A stretch of DNA of 64,000 nucleotides. Source: Pseudomonas alloputida (lineage in GTDB: Bacteria; Pseudomonadota; Gammaproteobacteria; Pseudomonadales; Pseudomonadaceae). This document shows, in pieces, positions 9,408-16,890 of the stretch. Made by a program: the position numbers and the translations under genes. The stretch spans positions 623,501 through 687,500 of the forward strand of contig NZ_CP128540.1 of NCBI RefSeq assembly GCF_021283545.2, written 5' to 3'. The notes under the pieces are model-generated. The model was not told where the DNA came from. It searched no databases and worked only from the letters and a program-made list of their open reading frames with translations. The first letter of the stretch is position 1. Each line of letters begins with the position of its first letter.

Positions 9408-10949
9408 ATGACCGCCAATGCAACTGAAACCGCGGCTGGTTTGGCATCACCGATCAGCCATGCTGCTGTGTCCCGCAAAAACCTGTTGGAGCCGGCGATT
9501 CTGCCGATCAAACGGCAACAACGCTCGATCGGAACGCTGGGGTTCACCTGGATATGGATCGGTATCGCATTCATGATCGCGACCTTTCAGTTAGGCGCCA
9601 CTGGAGTCTCCGGCCTCTCACTGATCCAGGTGGTGCTGGTCATTCTGCTGGCCAACTTCATGCTGGCCTTGCTCATGACGCTGACGGCAGATATCGGCAC
9701 CGAGCATGGCCTGTCCTTTGCGGTTTACTTACGCGCACCCTTCGGCATCTACGGCACGCATATCCCTTCGCTGTTTAGAGGGGTGATTGCGGCGATCTGG
9801 TTCGGGATCCAGACCTATCTCGGCGCGCTGGCCTTGAGCGGCATTATCGAATACCTGACGGGGTTCGACAATTGGCCTCTCTGGTATGTGATCTTTGCCA
9901 CGGTGCAGATCATCAACACGGCGATGGGTATCAAGGCCGTGGAGTTTCTTTCCTCGATTGCGGCGCCTGCGATCATCGCCATCTCGGTATGGATGTACCT
10001 GACCCTGGATGTACTCGCGTCCACCAAGGGTTTGAATATCTGGACCTTTGTCGGTGACAGGCAACTGACATTGACCACGCTGTTTCTGGCTAACGTGGCG
10101 TTCTGGTCAACCCTGGCCATCGATATTCCGAACATCACGCGCTATCTCAAGACACCCTTGGATTCCCGGCGTTTTTTCAAGCGCAATAAACATGTGCTGC
10201 TCGCCCAGTTGCTCGCGTTGCCATTGACCCAGACCTGGATTGCCCTGATCGGCGCGGTATCGTTCATCGCGGCTGGCGACTGGAACCCGATCAATGTTAT
10301 CCAGGCGCAAAGCACGGGTATCAGTCTGATCGTACTGATGCTGCTGGTCGTTTTGGCACAGTGGTCAACCAACACGGCGGCCAATCTGATTCCGGCGGCA
10401 CTGACCTTCGTCAACGCGGGCGCGCCGTATGTGAAATACCCCGTGGCCGTGGTGATCGCCGGCATCATTGGCACGCTTTCCATGCCTTGGGCCATCCTAG
10501 ATAATCTGTTTGCCTTCCTGTTTTCCTATGGATCATTTCTATCGGCGATCGGTGGCATCATGATCGCTGACTACTATTTGCTGAGATGCAGGCGCCTGAA
10601 CGTTCCTGCACTCTATGAAGTGCAGGGGCAGTTTTTCTACTGGCGCGGCTTCAATCCGGCAGGGTTGCTGGCATGGGGCATTTCCAGCGCATTAGCGTTT
10701 TTTTCCGGGGATTGGGCGTTTGTGACTGGCTTTATCGGCGGCTTGGTGATTTACGCCGTGTTAATGAAGTACTGGGTGGTCAAGCGCTATCCGCAACTCG
10801 AATTGCTCAGGCCCGACAGTGATGATCTGCTGGCGACCAGCGTCGGGATGAACTGGAGCTATGATCGGCACACCGACAGCTTTCACCGCACGGCGGTCAA
10901 CAACCCGACTGAGACCGGCGTGTCGGGATCGCAAAGTCCAGCCGCCTAG
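9408..10949 (+). CDS. NCS1-family permease (purine/cytosine/hydantoin type), candidate creatinine or N-methylhydantoin importer
   Basis: A 513-residue, 12-helix nucleobase:cation symporter-1 protein. The helix 3 signature WFGIQTYLGALAL places W131 and Q135 at the same spacing as the substrate-binding Trp117 and Gln121 of the hydantoin transporter Mhp1. A helix 8 segment STNTAANLIPA corresponds to the Asn-containing motif of that family. ATG 9408 follows a CGGAGAGG site. The N-terminal 40 residues are cytoplasmic and end ILPIKRQQRSIG, usual for NCS1. NCS1 members carry cytosine, allantoin, uracil or hydantoins. The fused-ring or five-membered-ring preference fits creatinine or N-methylhydantoin. 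It converges with and overlaps the lysR stop by 3-4 bases. Confidence 0.85.
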   Translation: MTANATETAAGLASPISHAAVSRKNLLEPAILPIKRQQRSIGTLGFTWIWIGIAFMIATFQLGATGVSGLSLIQVVLVILLANFMLALLMTLTADIGTEHGLSFAVYLRAPFGIYGTHIPSLFRGVIAAIWFGIQTYLGALALSGIIEYLTGFDNWPLWYVIFATVQIINTAMGIKAVEFLSSIAAPAIIAISVWMYLTLDVLASTKGLNIWTFVGDRQLTLTTLFLANVAFWSTLAIDIPNITRYLKTPLDSRRFFKRNKHVLLAQLLALPLTQTWIALIGAVSFIAAGDWNPINVIQAQSTGISLIVLMLLVVLAQWSTNTAANLIPAALTFVNAGAPYVKYPVAVVIAGIIGTLSMPWAILDNLFAFLFSYGSFLSAIGGIMIADYYLLRCRRLNVPALYEVQGQFFYWRGFNPAGLLAWGISSALAFFSGDWAFVTGFIGGLVIYAVLMKYWVVKRYPQLELLRPDSDDLLATSVGMNWSYDRHTDSFHRTAVNNPTETGVSGSQSPAA

Positions 10950-11845
10950 GCGGTCACGTCTCGCAGTAATGCCTTGAACCGTCGTGCCGTCGGGGTTTCG
11001 TAATCCTCGTTCCAGGCTGCGATGGTTTGCACCCGCGGGTGGTCATTCGCCAACGGGACGATGATCACGCCTTCGCGCTGGATTTTGTAGGCGCATTCCG
11101 AGTAAATGGACACTCCCATGTTGGCGGCGACCAGGCCAAAGATGCCGATGCTGGTGGTCGCTTCCTGGATGATGTTCGGCGTAAATCCAAAGCGCTGGCA
11201 CAGTTGGAATGACTGTTCGCGGAACAGGCTCCAGCCGCTTTGCGCACCGAAAATAAAACGCTCGTCCTTGAGTTGTTCGACCCGCAGGCTGGCATGTCCG
11301 GCCAACGGGTGCCGTGCAGGAAGAATGACCACCATTCTTTCTTCGGCCACGGGCAGCGAGTCAATCCCTGCCACGGACACCGGGCCCAACAGGAAACCGA
11401 CGTCGATCAGTAAGTCATTTATGGCTTTGTACTGCTCGTGGGACGGCATGTAGAGCAACTCTACGGTGACGTCCGGATGCAGCTCCTTGAAGCGCTCAAG
11501 AATGCCGGGTAAAGCGCCATTGATTGCAAAATCGTTGTAGGCGACTGTCAGTTGGCCAATGTCACCAGCCGCTGCGCTGTGTGCTAAATCGACACCACGT
11601 TCGATATGCCGGAACGCCTGATTGCATTCCTGCAGGAACAGACGACCCGCTTCCGTGAGCGCTACCTGCCGGGTGGTGCGTTTGAACAACTCCGCGCCCA
11701 ACTCTTCTTCCAGCCCTTTGATCAGGCGGCTCAACGCCGGTTGAGTGATGAACAACACGTCCGCCGCACGTTTGAAATGCAGGTGTTCCGCGACCGCTAC
11801 GAAGGCTTTCATCTGCTTAAGATCGAAACGGACATTAATGCTCAT
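10946..11845 (-). CDS. LysR-type transcriptional regulator
   Basis: A 299-residue LTTR. The winged helix-turn-helix lies at about residues 9-68, with HFKRAADVLFITQPALSRLIKGLEEELGA, followed by the linker helix and an effector-binding domain of two periplasmic-binding-protein-like lobes (from about 93). It is divergent from the N-carbamoylsarcosine amidohydrolase gene, with 123 bases between start codons, the usual LTTR arrangement for controlling the neighbour. TTGG/CCAA motifs in that gap are candidate operators. The effector is unknown; N-carbamoylsarcosine or sarcosine would fit the context. Its 3' end overlaps the convergent permease gene. Confidence 0.9.
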   Translation of the reverse strand: MSINVRFDLKQMKAFVAVAEHLHFKRAADVLFITQPALSRLIKGLEEELGAELFKRTTRQVALTEAGRLFLQECNQAFRHIERGVDLAHSAAAGDIGQLTVAYNDFAINGALPGILERFKELHPDVTVELLYMPSHEQYKAINDLLIDVGFLLGPVSVAGIDSLPVAEERMVVILPARHPLAGHASLRVEQLKDERFIFGAQSGWSLFREQSFQLCQRFGFTPNIIQEATTSIGIFGLVAANMGVSIYSECAYKIQREGVIIVPLANDHPRVQTIAAWNEDYETPTARRFKALLRDVTA

Positions 11846-11846
11846 A

Positions 11847-11877
11847 TTGGTATCAATAATGCCAAATAATGAATTGG
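11847..11877. promoter_or_regulatory. candidate LysR operator in the divergent gap
   Basis: TTGG (11847), CCAA (11862) and TTGG (11874) form alternating inverted half-sites. The first pair is TTGG-N11-CCAA, containing the T-N11-A geometry of LTTR boxes. The block abuts the lysR start and lies about 95-120 bases before the amidohydrolase start. A weak -35/-10 pair for the amidohydrolase gene (TTGGAT and TATCGT, 18 bases apart) overlaps its right end. Confidence 0.4.
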
Positions 11878-11968
11878 ATGTAATTTATGCCGCAGATTAT
11901 CGTGAGTCCCAGGTCAAGGCAAACCTTAAATGCCGACCTTTTTCCTAAAGCAGCGGAGAGACTTACTT

Positions 11969-12658
11969 ATGTCGCAAGAACTGATGGCCATGCTTGAGCG
12001 CGCTTTTGAAGAATCCACCAAGCTGTACAAGGAGAGAGGCTTTCAGCGCCGTATCGGTTTTGGCAAACGCCCGGCACTGATCAACGTCGATCTGGCAAAC
12101 GCATGGACCCGTCCGGGTAACCCGTTCACCTGTGACAAAATCGATGACGAAATCATCCCTGGCGTGCAGCGCCTGATGAAAGCGTTCCGCGCCAACAAGT
12201 TTCCAATCGTGCATGTGACCACCTGCTACCAGAATACCGATCGCAATGACCCCAACACCGACATGGGCCAATGGCACAACAAGATCCCGGTGGATGTGGT
12301 TAATCAGAGTGATGAGAATCTCTGGGCCATCGACTCGCGCATCGCGCCGATCGATGGCGAATTCGTCCTGCTGAAAAAGCGCGCCAGCTCTTTCAGCGGT
12401 ACCTCGCTGGCTGGCTATCTGCGTTCGGCTGGTGTCGACACTATCCTGGTCACCGGTGTGACCGCTTCGGCTTGTGTTCGGACAACATTGTGCGACGGCC
12501 TGGCGGAAGGGTTCCGCACCATCGCGGTAAAAGAATGCATTGGTGACCGTGTACCGGGTGCCGTGGCCTGGAACCTGTTTGACATCGACGCCAAGTTTGC
12601 CGATGTGGAAACGGTAGACACGTGCCTCGACTACCTTGCCACCGCTGGCCAGAAATAA
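11969..12658 (+). CDS. N-carbamoylsarcosine amidohydrolase (isochorismatase-fold cysteine hydrolase)
   Basis: A 229-residue cysteine hydrolase that converts N-carbamoylsarcosine to sarcosine, CO2 and ammonia (EC 3.5.1.59). It closely matches my recollection of the Arthrobacter enzyme (structure 1NBA) in long blocks: ERGFQRRIGFGKRPALINVD, LANAWTRPGNPF and ECIGDRVPGAVAWNLFDID. The catalytic triad is D41, K136 and C169 (VTASACVR). GGAGAG precedes ATG 11969; the frame extends to an ATG at 11930, but that adds residues (MPTFFLKQRRDLL) with no ribosome site or homology. It is shorter at the C-terminus than the 264-residue Arthrobacter enzyme. Base composition looks less GC-rich by eye than the core genes. 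This gene is the strongest marker that the cluster handles creatinine. Confidence 0.92.
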   Translation: MSQELMAMLERAFEESTKLYKERGFQRRIGFGKRPALINVDLANAWTRPGNPFTCDKIDDEIIPGVQRLMKAFRANKFPIVHVTTCYQNTDRNDPNTDMGQWHNKIPVDVVNQSDENLWAIDSRIAPIDGEFVLLKKRASSFSGTSLAGYLRSAGVDTILVTGVTASACVRTTLCDGLAEGFRTIAVKECIGDRVPGAVAWNLFDIDAKFADVETVDTCLDYLATAGQK

Positions 12659-12753
12659 GTCTGGACTTTATCGTCTTACGCAGTCGGATTCGGCCTTTCA
12701 TAGCCAGCACTAGGGGGGAGCTTTCTTACCTTTATCCAATGTCAGGCATCTAT

Positions 12754-12792
12754 AAAACCCCCGGCCGGGCCAACCTCCGGGGTTTTGTTTTT
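12754..12792 (+). terminator. intrinsic terminator closing the catabolic cluster
   Basis: AAAACCCCCGG and CCGGGGTTTT flank a GC-rich loop and are followed by GTTTTT. It lies about 95 bases after the amidohydrolase stop. The region 12659-12753 shows no gene. Confidence 0.8.
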
Positions 12793-12799
12793 CAGTCCA

Positions 12800-13365
12800 T
12801 TACACAGCCAGTTCTTGGTGTTCAGCTTCGCGTTTTAGGCGTGGCAGGTCAGCCAGGATCGCCTCGCGCAGGCGCGTGCCAACTGCGCGATGGCCGCCGC
12901 ACGCGACTGCTGATGTCCGGAGAGCACGTCTACGACCCGCTTCACGTGTTCGCGGTCTTGGCCTTGCGGCACCGAGCGACGAACACTGGTGCGCTGCATT
13001 CCTAGCGCCTTACTCGGGCTCGGCGCTTTCACATACTGATCACCGCGAAGCGCGGCCATGGTCCGATTTACACTGGACAACCGGTTTTGCGCAGTCGCGA
13101 TGGCCAGTTCACCTCGTTCAACTTGTTGGCGCAGATGTCCGGCGTAGTCCAGCAAGGTCTGCCAATTAATCTTCCGCGCATCGTTAAATCCTGGTCCATC
13201 CTCCGACCGACACCACTGAACAAACGCCTGCCAGCGATCACTGTGCGCTATGACCGTCCCGTAATGCCCTCCGCCAAACAGATCTTTCAGCGCTTGCGGC
13301 CCGGCATAGCTCAATTGCCGGCCATAGCCAAAATTGCGCCCATCCCGTCTACCGACCAATGCCAT
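12800..13365 (-). pseudogene. broken integrase-domain gene (frameshifted and truncated)
   Basis: The first ~165 codons (start at 13365: MALVGRRDGRNFGYGRQLSY) encode the N-terminal core-binding region of a phage-type integrase-domain protein common in Pseudomonas integrative elements. After QLARA the frame shifts. The remainder, RLREAILADLPRL and then KREAEHQELAV with a stop at 12800-12802, continues in another frame. Compared with the family, a segment of about 13 bases that would encode a TGMR-like motif containing the first catalytic Arg is missing, between GCGC repeats, and the whole C-terminal catalytic part is absent. The in-frame reading ends at 12835. The sequence joins directly to the terminator of the catabolic cluster. 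Confidence 0.65.
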
Positions 13366-13794
13366 GATCGAACTTTTCTCGAAACCAAAACTTTTAAAAC
13401 CTTCCTCACGTCATCCCGCCAAGAATGCTGAGTGTTATCAGGGATCAAGGCCCCTGCGACCTGTGAGGGGTGTCCATTGACGCGGGACTGACGGCTCCTT
13501 ACGACCGAGAGCTTGGGCATCTCATGATCTGGCCTCCTGAACACCGATAGCGGTGGGCGGGTGGAAGCTGCACTGGCTGACGAGACCGGTGCCGCGAGAT
13601 CCTGAGTCGGGTGAAGGCAGCGATGCGATGACCAGGGCATGCCTGACTGTCAGTCAGGTGCAGTCCATTCAGTGGGCTGCGGCACCATCATCGGCATCGC
13701 TGTGGCGAGTGAGCATTCGGTGTTTGTCACGCCGATTGTCACGAGGGGGAAAGCCGCAAAGGCCCGTACGAATAGGGCTGCAGCGGTGTGAGAT

Positions 13795-13830
13795 GCGCCC
13801 GTCTCTTTCGGGGGGGAAAGAGACGGGCGC
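13795..13830. repeat. perfect 15-bp inverted repeat with a G6 loop
   Basis: GCGCCCGTCTCTTTC (13795-13809) is followed by six G and its exact complement (13816-13830). No T-tract follows on either strand, so it is not an ordinary intrinsic terminator. Confidence 0.7.
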
Positions 13831-14323
13831 AGGTTGGCGCAGTGAAATGGCCAAGCGGATAGGTTGCTGCAGAAGAACAGCAATGAACGGGTATGAGTTG
13901 CCGCAATGGGCACTCTGGGAGAAGTGGGCATCCATCACATGGGTAGTGATCGTGCGAGTCGACGGACGCTAACCGCACTGGAGAGAACCACCATGTTAAT
14001 GGCGTAGCCTCAAAGGTTCTGGCTACCTGGGTGCTGTCGAGGACAGCGCTTGTAAGGCTCTGGTGTAACGCTTGCTCTGATCGCGGTCAACCGTATTTTG
14101 GGGGCGGGTCTTGCGCCAATCGGTAGCGTTGGAAGACCTTGGAGGCCGGTGGTTTTCCATGGCCGGGTGGTCGTTCGTCGGTTTTTAATGTGAGCCCATA
14201 CGAGTGGGAATGCGGAGCCTTCCCGCTCGCATGGGCTTGGCCGAAAAAACTCCAAGAGCGAAGCCTGCAATGGCGACAGTCGCCACCTCTGTCGCCATGC
14301 TGCAGGCCTTTTGTTACGCGGGT

Positions 14324-14350
14324 TGTCGCCGGTGTCGCCGCTGTCGCCAG
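14324..14350 (+). repeat. three tandem 9-bp repeats with TGTCGCC core
   Basis: TGTCGCCGG, TGTCGCCGC and TGTCGCCAG follow each other directly. A further copy of the heptamer lies at 14290 and a near copy (AGTCGCC) at 14278. They end 43 bases beyond the 3' end of the integrase gene and could be iteron-like protein-binding sites. Confidence 0.5.
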
Positions 14351-14393
14351 CAGGGCGGATGTGGCTATCCAAACCGATTAGCTCACCAAACAC

Positions 14394-15623
14394 TCAAGTG
14401 TCAGCATCGCCTGGCTTTTGCTTGGGCTGCGATGTGGCATATTTCGCCCAAGCGTTCATCAACTCTCTTCGCTTGTCGAAATAGTCTGATCGGGAATACG
14501 CGCTTTCAGTTTCCCCTCGTTCGTCGTGAGCGAGGGCAAGTTCACAGATCTCGCGTGGGAAGGCCGTTGTCTCTCCGGCCCAGTCTCGAAATGTCGAGCG
14601 GAAACCATGGCGAGTGATGTGCTCATAGCCCAATTCGTGCAGCAGACTGCGAATGCCGTTAGCGTGCATCACGCCGCTACGGCCGTTACCAGGAAAGAGG
14701 TAGGGGCTTCGTACTCGAATTCGCGGCAGGGTTTTCACCAGCACGACGACCTCAGGGGCGAGGGGGATAGCGAATGGCTCGCGCGTTTTCATCCGCTCTG
14801 CGGGCAAGGACCATCGGCCTGATTCCAGATCGAACTCGTCCCATTGAGCAAATCTCACCATGTGGCTACGGGCGCCGGTAAGGATTAAGAATTGAGCGGC
14901 TATCGATACGGCGGAGGGGAGGTTACGTAGTGCCTGCATGAGTTCTGGTAGATCCTGCCATGCGAGGGCAGGGTGGTGAATACGCTTGCGAGCTTTCTTC
15001 TTTTCCTGGCGGCTCAGCAGATTTTCCAGATGGCCACGCCAGCGAGCCGGATTTTCACCGACCCGCAGCCCTCTCGATCTGGCGGCATCTAGAATCTGTT
15101 CAATCTGCCCGCGCACCTCATCTGCCGTGCGTGTTTTGGTCGACCAGATCGGCTGCAAAGTTTTGAGAACCTGCTTGGTCTCGATGTCATCAGCTGAAAG
15201 TTTCCCTAAATAGGGAAAGGCATAGAGTTCCAACTTGCGAAGCCAGCCTTTGCGCCACTTCTCCGACCAACTTGAGCCGTGGGCATCACGGTAGTCGTTG
15301 GCTAGTGTTTCGAAGGTAATCTGCTTCGCTTGTTCACGGCGTTCAGCTTCTTTCTGGGCGGCCTGCTCAGCTTGTCGCTTGGCGAGTGGGTCATCGCCTT
15401 TCAGGACCTGAATGCGATTTTCGAATGCCGCAGCACGTGCTTTTTTCAGATCGAGACTAGGATACCCGCCAAGGCCCATCTCCCTGCGTTTGCCGTGGAG
15501 CTGAAATCTCAGCACCCAATTTTTCCGGCCAGTGGAGGTCACGACCAGGCGTAATCCATCACCGTCTTCATAGGTGCCGGGTTCAGCCAAATTTTCGACT
15601 AGTTTTGCGGTCAGCTTTCCCAT
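14394..15623 (-). CDS. P4-type tyrosine site-specific recombinase (island integrase)
   Basis: About 409 residues from ATG 15623 (GKLTAKLVENLAEPG), preceded by GGAGAG; the open frame extends 12 codons upstream to 15659. The N-terminal arm-binding DUF4102-type domain covers about 1-85 and a SAM-like core-binding domain about 100-200. The catalytic domain follows: Arg in LTGARS, His-x-x-Arg in ITRHGFRSTFRDWAGE, a third box ELALAHDE and the Tyr nucleophile in SAYSRSDYFDKRRELMNAW. All parts of the active site appear intact. Such enzymes integrate genomic islands, often at tRNA 3' ends, but no tRNA is visible here. It reads toward the broken integrase and the catabolic cluster, which makes it the likely integrase of the accessory region or of a neighbouring element. 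Confidence 0.9.
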   Translation of the reverse strand: MGKLTAKLVENLAEPGTYEDGDGLRLVVTSTGRKNWVLRFQLHGKRREMGLGGYPSLDLKKARAAAFENRIQVLKGDDPLAKRQAEQAAQKEAERREQAKQITFETLANDYRDAHGSSWSEKWRKGWLRKLELYAFPYLGKLSADDIETKQVLKTLQPIWSTKTRTADEVRGQIEQILDAARSRGLRVGENPARWRGHLENLLSRQEKKKARKRIHHPALAWQDLPELMQALRNLPSAVSIAAQFLILTGARSHMVRFAQWDEFDLESGRWSLPAERMKTREPFAIPLAPEVVVLVKTLPRIRVRSPYLFPGNGRSGVMHANGIRSLLHELGYEHITRHGFRSTFRDWAGETTAFPREICELALAHDERGETESAYSRSDYFDKRRELMNAWAKYATSQPKQKPGDADT

Positions 15624-16006
15624 GATTTTCGCTCTCCAATCCCCCATTTGATCCCCCACTTTGTCGTGGAAGCCGGTGGATTAAAAAAGAAGTCGCTGGA
15701 ACAAAAATAGGCTGAAACCCTTGATCTAGCAAGGTTGCAGAGGGTTTTAGTGGATGAGAATGGCTTTCAGTAGAGCATTAAAAAGCCGGCTTGTGGCCGG
15801 CTTCTCGGGGACGCTTCCGACTAATTTATGGTAAGCCGCAATCGCCTTAACTGTGTGGCCATCAAGGGCCTGAAAGAGATGGCAGATGCCCGTGTGGGAT
15901 ATCGCCGAGCCCTCTGGAACGCGGCTCGCGCCGGTCGGGGCTTAATGTGCGGCGTAGCATACAAGGGCGGGCGCAGGATGCCCAGCAAAAAATTGCCCAG
16001 AGTGCT
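15624..16006. other. gap between integrase and LexA-like gene; probable element boundary and possible small RNA
   Basis: No convincing protein gene. The part next to the integrase (15660-15780) is relatively AT-rich and holds an inverted repeat AAACCCT/AGGGTTT (about 15715-15756), likely the integrase promoter and attachment region. The part from 15783 to 16006 is GC-rich and ends on the minus strand in a strong terminator. A minus-strand transcript of up to ~200 bases could arise here. Confidence 0.4.
15778..15803 (-). terminator. intrinsic terminator, minus strand
   Basis: On the minus strand, AAGCCGGC, a 5-base loop and GCCGGCTT are followed by TTT (stem at 15783-15803, T-tract to about 15780). 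It would end transcription from the LexA-like gene or from an unannotated small RNA gene in the 200-base gap. Confidence 0.75.
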
Positions 16007-16708
16007 TCAACTGGGCCGCTGCTGGCGGAAATGTGACCAGTGGAACACCCAGCCAAGAATTTCCAGGCCCTGCGCCTGACGCTGAGCAGCGGTGTAGCGT
16101 TCGACCGTGTAGTTGCGCCGGTCATGGCTGTGCAGGTACAGGGTGTCGTGCGGGCCAAGACTGAGGTTGTTTACCCTGAGCATGCCGTTTTGCAGCAGGG
16201 CATAGGTTTCGCCCTCGACCACCTGGGTCATGCCCAGGTCGATGGCCAGGGTAGCTTGCAGCGGAATCAGCGGGAGCATGTTGCTGGCCGGCATTGCCAG
16301 GCAGATTGCGTTGCCGGCTTGCACACCCAAGCCCTTCAGGGCTTTTGCCGGCAAGCGCAGGTGCTTGCTGCCCACCGGCGACAGCAAGCCGTTGCGCACT
16401 TCGTAGTAGGGCACCTTCAATACCCGGCCACGATGTTCCGACAGCGGGGTAAGCGGGTTGGCGGGCGCTGGCCGTGGACGGCCGTTGCGCAGGAGTGGAT
16501 TGGGGTGTTTGGGGCCTTCACCGGTGCGCAGCCAACGCCGGTGCACACAGAACAGATCGGCCAGTTCGTCCAGTCGGGCCAAAGGCACACCGCGTTTGAA
16601 CCAGTTGTTGACGTGCTGTGCTGTGACGCTGCGCTGGGCGGCGAAATCGGAAGGGGTCAGGCCACATTCGTGGAGCAGGGCTCTGAGGCGGTCGCCGGAA
16701 GTGTTCAT
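16007..16708 (-). CDS. LexA/S24-like repressor with helix-turn-helix
   Basis: A 233-residue protein from ATG 16708 (MNTSGDRLRALLHECG). The frame opens earlier (16843), but the added 45 residues look like untranslated sequence. The N-terminal helix-turn-helix (about 5-60) contains LTPSDFAAQRSVTAQHVNNWFKRGVPL. The C-terminal half resembles the S24/LexA sensor fold, with ASNMLPLIP where peptidases have G-D-S-M. The residue region expected to hold the catalytic Lys reads MLRVNNLSLG, so self-cleavage looks unlikely. The target and signal are unknown. It is encoded just outside the integrase region and reads toward it. It could be a core gene or a prophage-derived regulator. Confidence 0.6.
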   Translation of the reverse strand: MNTSGDRLRALLHECGLTPSDFAAQRSVTAQHVNNWFKRGVPLARLDELADLFCVHRRWLRTGEGPKHPNPLLRNGRPRPAPANPLTPLSEHRGRVLKVPYYEVRNGLLSPVGSKHLRLPAKALKGLGVQAGNAICLAMPASNMLPLIPLQATLAIDLGMTQVVEGETYALLQNGMLRVNNLSLGPHDTLYLHSHDRRNYTVERYTAAQRQAQGLEILGWVFHWSHFRQQRPS

Positions 16709-16852
16709 GGCGGCGAGTGTAGCGGCGGGTTGCCAGTAAGGAAATGAACCGGGTGTTGACGGGATTTGTACGAAAAGAGGCTGTTTGTAGGATGCTGGTG
16801 TAGGACTGTGTAGGATTTGTTCCCAGCAGTGAGCGCGTTCCATTCAGGCATG

Positions 16853-16877
16853 AAAAACCCCGCCAAAGCGGGGTTTC
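16853..16877. terminator. intrinsic terminator after ppa
   Basis: AAACCCCGC and GCGGGGTTT around CAAA, with A5 on one side and TTT on the other. It lies 14 bases beyond the ppa stop in the direction of ppa transcription. Confidence 0.8.
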
Positions 16878-16890
16878 CCTGCAGTCGAAA

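Larger units (their letters stand above)
13366..14393. other. gene-free stretch rich in hairpins between two integrase genes
   Basis: About 1 kb without a supportable gene: the short open frames lack ribosome sites, overlap each other on both strands and resemble no family I know. It holds a perfect 15-bp-stem hairpin (13795-13830), an 18-bp imperfect inverted repeat (14193-14237), a two-segment inverted repeat (14263-14307) and tandem TGTCGCC repeats (14324-14350). Such DNA beside integrase genes is typical of the non-coding ends of integrative elements. Confidence 0.5.

Noticed and set aside
1016..10949. A simple cytosine or hydantoin salvage cluster (codA plus NCS1 permease)
   Set aside because: It would leave the N-carbamoylsarcosine amidohydrolase unexplained, and that enzyme is the most specific marker present.
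13553..13972. Short overlapping frames on both strands of the gap between the integrases
   Set aside because: They run through the perfect hairpin, lack start signals and look like chance open frames; one 41-codon frame at about 13845 was considered but has no support.
15828..16079. 83-residue plus-strand frame near the integrase
   Set aside because: No ribosome site, no homology, overlaps the 3' end of the LexA-like gene on the opposite strand.
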